A stretch of 64,000 nucleotides of DNA from Branchiostoma floridae (lineage: Eukaryota; Chordata; Leptocardii; Amphioxiformes; Branchiostomatidae): positions 3,486,666-3,550,665 of the forward strand of contig NC_049981.1 of NCBI RefSeq assembly GCF_000003815.2, written 5' to 3'. Position 1 is the stretch's first letter. Every line of letters begins with the position of its first letter. Made by a program: the position numbers and the translations under genes. Under the pieces are notes generated by a model. It worked only from the letters and a program-made list of their open reading frames with translations, had not been told where the DNA came from and made no database searches. Positions 13,901 through 20,372 of this stretch are shown piece after piece.

Positions 13901-14571
13901 TTTACTGATTTTTGCATTCATCATTTCTTGCATATTTGTGCCTCCGTGTCCATTACTTAACTAATTTACATGTTCGTGTTATCTGATGTGTACTAATTTG
14001 TATGATTGTGAAGTATTCAATGCCACTTTCTTGTAATTGCAAATTAACCATTTTGTGACATTTTGTGTGGGTCTTCAAAATAATTTTTGTCTGGTGCTCA
14101 GTCGATTTTGACTTGCATGCAATTTTAGTGTGTCTTTCTTTTGCGTAGATGCCCAATACATGTAATTTGTGTCTGTGTTGATAATAACGTTAGGTTACAT
14201 GTATTCTACTAAATATCATTCATATCAGGTGCAAAAAGAAGCACATGAAAATTTCCCTGCAATAATGCATGTTTAGAATGTGTGCTGTTTTTTAACGTTG
14301 CAAAATTTCTTTGTTCAGAAATATTGCTCACCTAAAATGGTCAACTAAATCTTGTTCCCGGGTTATTTTTACGGAAGGTCCCTCTCTCCCTCCCAGGGTA
14401 GTGAAGGCGTTGTGCCATCATCTAGCAACCGAGGACGGACAGCTCAGTCTCACTAAGGGCGACATTCTTACCGTCGTTCGGCAGGTGGATGACGATTGGC
14501 TGCTGTGTTGCCATGGTAACAAAACGGGTCTGGTGCTGACCGGCTGTGTTGATGACCTTGACCTCCTGTAA
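1..14571 (+). CDS. RUSC: RUSC1/RUSC2-like RUN and SH3 domain adaptor (whole gene, 5' partial)
   Basis: The predicted coding exons are 1-1912, 2396-2629, 3043-3384, 4800-4961, 5447-5523, 6306-6480, 6946-7051, 7238-7284, 8552-8706, 10428-10600, 10838-11062, 11485-11596, 12412-12706 and 14378-14571, giving at least about 1,400 residues. Every junction has GT-AG ends and matching phase. The order is a long Ser-rich disordered N-terminus, a RUN domain in the middle, a linker with a WWFQL motif, and a C-terminal SH3 domain ending at the stop. Vertebrate RUSC1 (NESCA) and RUSC2 (iporin) share this order; RUSC2 is about 1,500 residues. Family members are cytosolic adaptors linked to Rab1/GM130, Trk signalling and AP-4-dependent ATG9A vesicle transport; that role is transferred by homology. 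The reading frame is open to base 3, so the start codon lies left of the window. One frame break occurs in exon 1. RUSC1 and RUSC2 cannot be told apart; this may be the single pre-duplication orthologue. Confidence 0.85.
2396..4961 (+). CDS. RUSC: RUSC-like exons 2-4: basic/Ser-rich linker before the RUN domain
   Basis: Three phase-1 exons lie at 2396-2629, 3043-3384 and 4800-4961. Exon 2 is rich in Arg, Pro and Ser and begins after a strong pyrimidine tract. Exon 3 contains His/Gln/Asn-rich sequence and then [20 protein letters not shown], a helical segment that resembles the region leading into RUN domains. Exon 4 encodes VAIETPP and ends in a Lys/Arg cluster just before the RUN domain. Each exon begins and ends in phase 1, so any could be skipped without changing frame. 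The function of this region is unknown; it may hold trafficking or kinase-target motifs. Confidence 0.75.
3386..3960 (+). repeat. Degenerate ~145-bp tandem repeat beginning at an exon donor
   Basis: The phrase AAAGTTCAGAGTTGGAAGGT recurs near 3394, 3541 and 3683, with a diverged copy near 3830 and a short remnant near 3906. The spacing is about 141-148 bp. Intervening sequence (TAGACTGCATGGCC, TGATGTCATGCA) also repeats. The first copy starts within a few bases of the donor of the 3043-3384 exon, so the unit probably arose by local duplication that includes the splice-site flank. It lies in the intron 3385-4799. Confidence 0.75.
4560..4790. repeat. CCATGGTAAC-rich imperfect inverted repeat in intron
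   Basis: Intron sequence holds several near-palindromic copies of GTTACCATGG / CCATGGTAAC type words at about 4590-4615 and 4740-4775, in opposite orientations around an AT-rich centre. It resembles the foot of a small foldback element, but no clear target duplication is visible. The rest of the intron 3961-4560 shows nothing recognisable. Confidence 0.4.
5447..8706 (+). CDS. RUSC: RUSC-like exons 5-9: RUN domain
   Basis: Exons 5447-5523, 6306-6480, 6946-7051, 7238-7284 and 8552-8706 join in frame into about 185 residues. The start is [20 protein letters not shown], typical of the first RUN helices. It continues with [20 protein letters not shown] and VWNVVEAST, then [20 protein letters not shown], and ends with [20 protein letters not shown] and [17 protein letters not shown] domains are all-helical and usually bind small GTPases of the Rab/Rap class or motor adaptors. 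The pattern fits RUSC better than other RUN proteins because an SH3 domain follows in the same gene. Confidence 0.9.
5735..5938 (+). repeat. tRNA-derived SINE-like element
   Basis: The sequence around 5790-5810 contains GGTTCAAATCC, a good polymerase III B box. A weaker A-box-like stretch precedes it, and unrelated body sequence follows, as in tRNA-derived SINEs. It sits in the intron between exons 5 and 6 and directly abuts the inverted-repeat element at 5941. Confidence 0.5.
5941..6234. mobile_element. hAT-like MITE with 15-bp terminal inverted repeats
   Basis: The left end CAGGGTTGGACAAGT and the right end ACTTGTCCAACCCTG are perfect 15-bp inverted repeats enclosing 294 bp. The interior repeats GGGCAAGT words in both orientations. 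CAGGG termini are typical of hAT-superfamily elements. The flanks (ACCACCCT left, ACCCCTCA right) are only an imperfect 8-bp match, so the target duplication has decayed or is absent. It is non-coding and lies in a RUSC intron. Confidence 0.75.
6500..6920 (+). repeat. Degenerate tandem repeat in intron 6
   Basis: Blocks such as AAGACACACATC...GAAATATGCAAATACTTGAGTC recur near 6510, 6699, 6791 and 6888 with spacing of roughly 95-190 bp. They fill nearly the whole intron between the 6306-6480 and 6946-7051 exons. No coding signal is seen. Confidence 0.55.
8190..8527. mobile_element. MITE copy A, long imperfect hairpin, TTAA flanks
   Basis: The left end has TTAA then GCCGGGTTCACA and TAAGTCCGTATGGGG. 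The right end, read in reverse complement, has TTAA then AGGTGGGTTCGCA and related sequence. The internal halves also pair (CTATGAAGCCTGGTAGAGGC against GCCTTTACCAGGCTCCATAG). TTAA at both edges suggests a TTAA-targeting family such as piggyBac, which is inference. A related copy lies at 62,339-62,609. It sits just upstream of the RUN exon at 8552. Confidence 0.7.
8707..9845. other. Intron without recognised genes
   Basis: This is AT-rich intron between the RUN domain and the candidate alternative first exon. It contains short simple repeats (CATT)n near 9105-9122 and a small local duplication (GCTGTGATTTG words, 9190-9245). I see no coding signal. Confidence 0.6.
9846..9950 (+). CDS. RUSC: Probable alternative first exon of the RUSC-like gene
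   Basis: An ATG at 9846 opens 35 codons ([20 protein letters not shown], then Lys- and acid-rich sequence ending in VEE) up to a donor GAG|GTACTG at 9950 in phase 0. The next exon at 10428 also begins in phase 0, so the two splice in frame. The upstream acceptor-like TCAG at 9841-9844 would need a phase-2 partner, and the preceding RUN exon ends in phase 0. The exon therefore does not fit as an internal cassette. The simplest reading is a second promoter giving a short isoform with only the linker and SH3 domain. No transcript evidence is available here. Confidence 0.5.
10428..11596 (+). CDS. RUSC: RUSC-like exons between RUN and SH3 (acidic linker and WWFQL motif)
   Basis: Exons lie at 10428-10600, 10838-11062 and 11485-11596. 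The first begins [15 protein letters not shown], likely helical and charged, and joins in frame to the RUN exon at 8706 or to the candidate alternative exon at 9950. The second contains [16 protein letters not shown], which resembles the Trp-rich segment between the RUN and SH3 domains of vertebrate RUSC proteins. The third begins [15 protein letters not shown]. Phases are 0-2, 2-2 and 2-0, so they chain without a break. Confidence 0.8.
10621..10800 (+). repeat. (GGAT)n-type microsatellite in intron
   Basis: About 180 bp of degenerate GATGGATGAATGGATGG repeats starts 20 bp after the donor at 10600 and fills most of this short intron. It creates long open frames on both strands that are not genes. 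Confidence 0.85.
11083..11395 (+). repeat. tRNA-derived SINE
   Basis: An A-box-like TGGCGTAATCGGC lies at about 11097 and a B-box-like GGTTCCGAGTTCGAAAT at about 11128, spaced as in a tRNA. An unrelated body of about 250 bp follows, ending in a GAAGAA/TTCTTC stretch. It lies in the intron after the 10838-11062 exon. Confidence 0.65.
11837..12231. mobile_element. hAT-type non-autonomous transposon with perfect 8-bp target duplication
   Basis: The left end TAGGGGTGGGTAC and the right end GTACCCACCCCTA are inverted repeats. The 395-bp element is flanked on both sides by CTGTGGCT (11829-11836 and 12232-12239), a perfect 8-bp duplication, as made by hAT transposases. The interior has no coding capacity, so it was moved in trans. 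It lies in the intron between the 11485-11596 and 12412-12706 exons. Confidence 0.88.
12412..12706 (+). CDS. RUSC: RUSC-like exon with four 13-residue Pro/Ser repeats
   Basis: The exon begins [20 protein letters not shown], a conserved-looking amphipathic segment. It then encodes four tandem 13-residue copies of the type [13 protein letters not shown] (39-bp units, about 12510-12660). Each repeat has SPR and three have a TPP motif, giving candidate proline-directed phosphorylation sites and short Pro-rich stretches. The DNA repeat also carries CCATAGCAAC. It starts in phase 0 and ends in phase 1 (GATG|GTAAAA). Repeat number is likely polymorphic because the copies are nearly identical. Confidence 0.8.
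12707..14377. other. Last RUSC-like intron
   Basis: This AT-rich intron is over 1.6 kb with poly-T stretches. Apart from the inverted-repeat element at 13,623-13,820, I see no gene or conserved coding signal. Confidence 0.6.
13623..13820. mobile_element. MITE-like inverted-repeat element
   Basis: The left arm (TTTCAAGTACGCATGTGCAG then CAACAGGAAT, TAATATGTCAAAGGTGA) pairs with the right arm in reverse complement (TTTCAGAGTACACATGTGCA then GCAACAGGAAT, TAATATGTCAAAGGTGA). The arms are about 55 bp and highly similar, around a centre of about 85 bp. It is non-coding and lies in the last RUSC intron. Confidence 0.75.
14378..14571 (+). CDS. RUSC: RUSC-like last exon: C-terminal SH3 domain and stop
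   Basis: The acceptor GGAAG|GT at 14377 matches the phase-1 end of the previous exon. The exon encodes [16 protein letters not shown], then [20 protein letters not shown] (ALYDY-equivalent region and the acidic RT loop, with the conserved Trp), and [20 protein letters not shown] before TAA at 14569-14571. It is a short, slightly atypical SH3 domain of RUSC type. The weaker alternative acceptor at 14394-14396 puts the exon out of frame and is rejected. Confidence 0.88.
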
Positions 14572-15015
14572 ATGACCTTGACCTTACCTGACAAGGTCAT
14601 AAGTCATCTTTTCTATGGTTGACTGAGATGGATTGTACCATTTTTCCTGGTATCTCTAGTGATAATGATATATCAAATCTTACCATGCTAGCACACTACA
14701 TGTAAGTATAAAAAAACAAGCTTGATTTTTCGATCTGCAAGATCAAAAAGGGATATTTTTTATTTCTTTCAGTGCAATATGTGTTTGGCAAACCTGCACA
14801 TATGGGCAGTGTTTGACTATAGGAAAATACGAGAATTCTTCCTAACTTATGCAAGGAACAACATACAAACGTACGCTGTATGTTACATGCTAAAACGCGT
14901 TGCTGTATAGTTTTAAGTGTTAAATTAAGTTGGACATGTTTGGAACACAAGTCCGTAATGTACATAGGAAAGCACTGTTGAACCATGTAATTATTATAAT
15001 GTGTTCGTACACCCG

Positions 15016-15432
15016 TAACAATATCAGGTGTATAACGTTTGCTACACCTGCAACAATAGCAGGTGCACAATGTTTGCAGCACCTGGAACAATAGCAGGTG
15101 TTGAATGTTTGCAGCACCTGTAACAATATCAGGTGTATAACGTTTGCTACACCTGCAACAATAGCAGGTGCACAATGTTTGCAACACCTGGAACAATAGC
15201 AGGTGTGCAATGTTTGCTACACCTGTAACAATAGCAGGTGCACAATGTTTGCAACACCTGGAACAATAGCAGGTGTTGAATGTTTGCAGCACCTGTAACA
15301 ATATCAGGTGTATAACGTTTGCTACACCTGTAACAATATCAGGTGTGTAACGTTTGCTACACCTGTAACAATATCAGGTGTATAACGTTTGCTGCACCTG
15401 TAACAATAGCAGGTGTGCAATGTTTGCTACAT
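15016..15432. repeat. 35-bp minisatellite, 12 copies, each with inverted CAGGTG/CACCTG boxes
   Basis: Twelve copies of a 35-bp unit (AACAATAGCAGGTG then about 15 bp, then CACCTG plus a spacer) lie head to tail. In most units CAGGTG and CACCTG sit about 14 bp apart as an inverted pair, so each unit can form a small hairpin and carries two E2-box motifs. Variants (TGTATAACGTT, TGCACAATGTT, TGTTGAATGTT) alternate in a pattern that suggests multi-unit duplication. The array lies about 450 bp past the RUSC stop codon. The frames left open through it are a by-product of the repeat. Confidence 0.9.
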
Positions 15433-16576
15433 CAGTATCATGTAAAGAACTGCAAACAATATGGGTACTGTCAGCATTATGTATATAATAATGTTGTATT
15501 TTGCTGGACGTATGAAAAGTGACACAGTGGAACAAAGACATTACTGTAAGTTGCAATCTTATTTTGTCATGTTGCAATGTTGTTTTTTTGTAATTTTATG
15601 TACAAAAAATTTTTTAAAGTTTTTATATTGCTACAACTTCCAAAAGTTAAAAATTATAGTATTTATTCTATAATTGTATATCTTTATTAAACCAATAGTT
15701 ATTTGCAAATGTTTCAATATGATATATGAGTATAGCTATATGTTTAACAGTATCAACATGTTCAACAGTAACAAATGCTATGAAAGAAAAAAATTATTTT
15801 ATTTATTCATCGATGAATTTCCATCTATAATGCCAGCCATTTGCACATTGCACCAGAAATTGTCAATCATTTTTTTTACCTTCGTTTTAAGCCTTAAACG
15901 TTGTAACATTGGCTCCAAATTTCATTTCAAGAACAAATTTGATTTGACGATTGGTGACTCACAATGTTCACCAAAGCATTTCTAAGGTCACACTCTAAGC
16001 AATGAAAGGAGTTTATAAATTATTCAGACTATGACTCACCAGGCGGTATGACCTCTGACCTTTTGACAGAACCATTTCCATATATGGTCATGGGCATGAG
16101 CCAGTACGAAACATGGCACAAATCACATGATATTCACCCTACGCAATTTACGGTCTGTACCTGAGATTTTATTCACAAACCACAGTTTCATCATGTATCA
16201 CCTAGAAATCATGTCCAGAAAGCTCTTTTCCAAAGTTTTCGTTGTAACTGAATCATGTAAAATTGTTTTTTAATGCTGTACACTACACTAATTCAGTGAA
16301 TGGAATGATATGGTTATGTATGCTAATGAGGCTGGTGCCTCCACAGTCATTGGTAAAGCATTTCTGTATATTCAAGAAACACGAGGCATATTGATGTCTG
16401 TACAAAGTACATGTAATGGTGTATGCTGTATGTACAAATTGAAATACATACGGAGATATGGTAAGGGATATCTGAACGCGCAAGTTCGCAGGATTGGTAT
16501 TGTGATGTGGTTGGGGTTAATGTTCGGATATGTGTAAGTAATAAAGCTTTCAAACATTTCTGAGTAGTTTGCGTCC

Positions 16577-17535
16577 GTGTGTGGATGGATGGTGTTCAGC
16601 ACCAGGGAAAGGTGTGTTTGCCTGTGTGTAGATGGTGTTTAGCACCAAGGACATGTGCGTTAACCCGTGTGTGGATAGTGTTCAGGGACAGGTGCGTTAA
16701 CCTGTGTGTGGATGGTGTTCAGCACCAGGGACAGGTATGTTTACCTGTGTGTAGATGGTGTTTAGCACCAAGGACAGGGGTGTTAGCCTGTGTGTAGATG
16801 GTGTTTAGCACCAAGGACAGGGGTGTTTGCCTGTGTGTGGATGGTGTTCAGCACCAGGGACAGGTGTGTTTACTTGTGTGAAGATGGTGTTTAGCACCAA
16901 GGACAGGTGTGTTTACCTGTGTGTGGATGGTGTTCAGCACCAAGGAAATGTGTGTTTGCCTGTGTGTAGATGGTGTTTAGCACCAGGGACAGATGTGAAT
17001 ACCTCTAAGTGGATTAAGTTCAGCACCAGGGAAAGGTGTGCTTACCTGTGTGTGTATGGTGTTCAGGAACAGGTGTATTTGCCATGTGTGGATAGTGTGC
17101 AGCTCAAGACAGATGCGTTTGCCTGTGTTTGGATGGTGTTCAGCAACAGGGACATGTCTGTTTACCTGTGTGTGAATGGTGTTCAGCATTAAGGACAGGT
17201 GTGTTTACCTGTGTGTGGATGGTGTTCAGCACAAGGACAGGTATGTTTACCGGTGTGTAGATAGTGTTCGGTACCAGGGACAGATGTGTTTACTTGTGTG
17301 TGGAGTGTTCAGCACCAGGGAAAGGTGTGTTTGTGTGGATGATGCTCAGCACAGGAAAAGGTGTGTTGAACTATGTAAAAAGTGTTCAGGGACAGGTGTG
17401 TTTACCTGTGTGTGAATGGTGTTCAGCACCAGGGAAAGGAGTGTTTACCTGTGTGTGGATGACATTGAGCACCAGGGACAGGTGTGTTTACCTGTGTGGA
17501 TGGTGTTCAGGGACAGGTGTGTTTACCTTTAGAAA
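16577..17535. repeat. 43-bp minisatellite, about 22 degenerate copies
   Basis: The unit contains TTTACCTGTGTGTGGATGG then TGTTCAGCACCAGGGACAG. It repeats with a 43-bp period and small deletions over about 950 bp. Because 43 is not a multiple of three, long open frames appear by chance. It is intergenic. Confidence 0.9.
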
Positions 17536-18136
17536 GAATGAAAAAAATTATATATTTCATCCTTCTATCCCATAAACTGATTTCATGTTTTCCCCCGCCT
17601 AACAATGACCGATCGATCTTGACCGTCTGCCAAATTTGAAGGCCTTTACCTGACAAAGGCGTCATCAAGCGGGTTAAGACAGAATTGCACATCGGTAATA
17701 TTGCCAACACGATTTAATGTCGGATATCTAATAGCGACCTCTAGCGGTCTAGATATGTTATTATTACTGTAACATGCAAAGGTTTTCTATATTACACGGT
17801 TGATTCTGGTTTGCAGGCTATGAGCTCATGAGACAGGAAACGACAAAGTTAATATTTGGTCCAAAACATGGTTTACTTACAGACAAATATATTATTTACA
17901 TGGTTACGCTATTCACGCCTCGGTCACAGCAATCTGCAATTTAATATTAAAAGATTGACGCAAAAGATATTTTGGGTAGAAATTCACATCTGATCTTTCG
18001 TTAGTTTAAACTATTAGCTCATGAATTTATTCATAGTTCAGACGAGACCAAATTTAGTTAGAAGCATAGGATAGATTGCAATGGCAGTTATAATATTTAC
18101 ATGATTTTCAACTACGGCAAGCAAAATACTAAATAT

Positions 18137-18349
18137 NNNNNNNNNNNNNNNNNNNNNNNNNNNNNNNNNNNNNNNNNNNNNNNNNNNNNNNNNNNNNNNN
18201 NNNNNNNNNNNNNNNNNNNNNNNNNNNNNNNNNNNNNNNNNNNNNNNNNNNNNNNNNNNNNNNNNNNNNNNNNNNNNNNNNNNNNNNNNNNNNNNNNNNN
18301 NNNNNNNNNNNNNNNNNNNNNNNNNNNNNNNNNNNNNNNNNNNNNNNNN
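18137..18349. other. Assembly gap (Ns)
   Basis: A run of 213 N bases. The sequence on both sides is AT-rich. The gap lies beside an inverted-repeat element, which may have hampered assembly. Confidence 0.99.
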
Positions 18350-18367
18350 TTATATACATTAATGCAA

Positions 18368-18556
18368 GTTCATCTTTATCCGTGAAGTAACCTATATCCG
18401 TCAAGGTACTTAAGGATATCAAGTCCACTGACGTGGTTTCAAACTACAGCATTTTGAAAATATTGCTGTTTGAAACCACAATCCTTCGATTTATATCCCT
18501 AAATATATTGATTTTAAAAACGACGGACATAGGTTACCCCGCGGATAAAGGTGAAC
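18368..18556. mobile_element. MITE with ~35-bp terminal inverted repeats
   Basis: The left arm starts GTTCATCTTTATCCGTGAAG and continues TAACCTATATCCGTC. The right arm in reverse complement starts GTTCACCTTTATCCGCGGGG and continues TAACCTATGTCCGTC. An inner inverted repeat (GTGGTTTCAAAC / GTTTGAAACCAC) forms a second hairpin. The element is 189 bp, non-coding, and starts 18 bp from the assembly gap. Confidence 0.8.
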
Positions 18557-18990
18557 CATCGTAACATCTTTATCATTGCAACATGCAGCTTGCGTTTTCA
18601 ACATTGTTGTCATCCACTCGCAGAAAGAAGGCTCAACAAGATACGATGCCAATATCGTTTAGCTTCAAAATTACAATATTTACACTAAATGATGATAGCA
18701 TGATCACATCTTAATTGCAGACAGAAAATTAAGAATGGAGATAAAGAATATATAAAAGGCCTAAGAATAACTTAGACTTGAACTACGTACAAGCAAAGCA
18801 TCAAAAATATTGATTCCAATATTCCAATAAATATTGATGAGAACAGTGAGCAGTCTTGTTGGGCCGTATAAGAATACAAACTGATATGATACACAGTTGT
18901 TTTCTTATTGCTATGTATTCTTGATAATAGAGAATTGATAAGCTATTCTAGCAACTTATTTTGATAAAGGTAATTATATTACGTGTATAG

Positions 18991-18996
18991 TTTATT
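18991..18996 (-). terminator. Candidate polyadenylation signal of the polycystin-like gene
   Basis: TTTATT on the plus strand is AATAAA on the minus strand, about 350 bp downstream of the stop codon at 19347-19349. It is the nearest canonical signal I noticed. The cleavage site is unknown. Confidence 0.4.
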
Positions 18997-19346
18997 GCAA
19001 TTATTATTTACATTTTTTATCTGCCCCTTATGTTGGTCAGTAATGGCCATGGTAAAATCGTCATTGACATCAGCCCTACAGCTTCTGCTATGGCTGAACG
19101 GTCCTATACGAGAATGACAGTATCTGCAACATAGGGCATATCTGTAAGCAGTCTCATGTCTGTTGGTTAATTGGAGTTGGAGTTCTTTTCTCCGTATCTT
19201 CATTTTACACCTCTTGAAATGCCATAGCTAAAATGTAGATCGTTGATCATTCCACTAGAAATCTTACTTGATAAAATCATGTATCATGTTTTCGTAAACT
19301 ACTTCAGTCATGTCCAGCTTGTACCCGTTTGATGGTTTGTCGCACG

Positions 19347-20372
19347 TTAAGCTTGCGAAGTACTTGGTTGAACTTGAATCAGTTTACGCTTCTTGCACTC
19401 AAACTTGTACATCACCTCAGTCAGCCTGTCCACTTCCTGCAGTAATGTATCGGTCCGCTGGAGGGTCTCTTCAATGAAGTGATCCGGAAGTGGTGCTTCA
19501 TCTTCAGAAACGGCAAGAACGTAATGAATTTTAGTATAGCTTTTCTTTTTGTAATGCAGAACACTCTGAAATATTTGTTAATGGTTAAAGTTTCTTTCTA
19601 AATCATTTGGTTATTTGATAACAATTGTTGGAATATTTGGCAGCAATTGTTGGAATATTTCATGGCAATATTCGAATATTTCATGGCAATTTTCGAATAT
19701 TTCATAGCTTTAAACCTGCTGGAATCACAAGATTACTTCCTGTGATCTTATAGGTCTTGCTGTCTTTGGGAAAACGTTTACAAAAATATCAATTGCTAGG
19801 AGCTAACAAAACTGTTAGACAATGGTAACTCTGATATTACCGTCAAAGTCCTGGGGTTCATGACGCATGCCCAGAAGACTCCTGAAGGAGTTCCAGAAGT
19901 AATCTCCCATCGCCGTGTCCACGCCGATGTCGTCTGACGTCTGACAGTAGCTCAGCCAGTTACAGAGCATCCCCACTCCCAGATTCATCTAAAGGAGAAT
20001 ATAGACATTAGGCTATGTAGTGTTCTTGAAGCTGTTATTATGCAATCTTGGAATGGTTGGTGATAAGAATCATGACATACATTTCCATAAGACCAAATGA
20101 AATAATTTTTTTCTGACCAGGTAAAAGACGAAGACCATGACGAATGTAGAGTAATACAGAGGTCCCATGACACGATCCACTGCCTTCATATCGTCCGCAA
20201 AGACTCCGACGAACGGCCTCCCCAAGCCCATCTCAAACAGCACGTACGACGTTTTCTTAAAGCCGGAGAAGGTCTCCATGTTTTTGCCGAAGATCAAATT
20301 CCCGCTGATGCCGTAGGCCACTATGATAACCAGCATGTACACAGCAAACCCGAAGGCTTCGCCGTATATCAG
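19347..20372 (-). CDS. Polycystin-like: pore region, last transmembrane helix, C-terminal coiled coil
   Basis: Exons are 20372-20118, 19988-19841 and 19501-19347. The first encodes [20 protein letters not shown] (S5-like), the pore-loop segment [20 protein letters not shown], and [16 protein letters not shown] (S6-like), which aligns with PKD2-family pore sequence. Where PKD2-type channels have Leu-Gly-Asp in the filter, this protein has Leu-Gly-Arg. The second exon completes the helix and gives [17 protein letters not shown]. The last gives [20 protein letters not shown], a heptad-like coil as in polycystin-1 tails that bind polycystin-2, ending STSQA-stop. Phases 0, 0, 1 match. Confidence 0.85.

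Larger units (their letters stand above)
14572..19346. other. Intergenic region between convergent genes
   Basis: This holds the 3' untranslated/intergenic sequence of both genes. It contains the 35-bp and 43-bp minisatellites, a 213-bp assembly gap, and a MITE. An AATAAA at about 16539-16544 and an AATAAA on the minus strand at 18991-18996 are candidate polyadenylation signals. The remaining sequence (15,440-16,570; 17,540-18,136; 18,560-18,990) shows no convincing gene. Confidence 0.6.

Noticed and set aside
14920..15301. Long open frames on the minus strand with Cys-rich repeats
   Set aside because: They lie wholly inside the 35-bp minisatellite; three units make a 105-bp multiple, so open frames arise from the repeat itself.
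15016..15432. CRISPR-like array
   Set aside because: The units are contiguous with no unique spacers, in an animal genome; it is a minisatellite.
16579..17575. Plus-strand open frames with repeated CVWMVFS/CVDGVQH phrases
   Set aside because: They come from the 43-bp minisatellite and switch frame with each copy; no splice sites or conserved domain.
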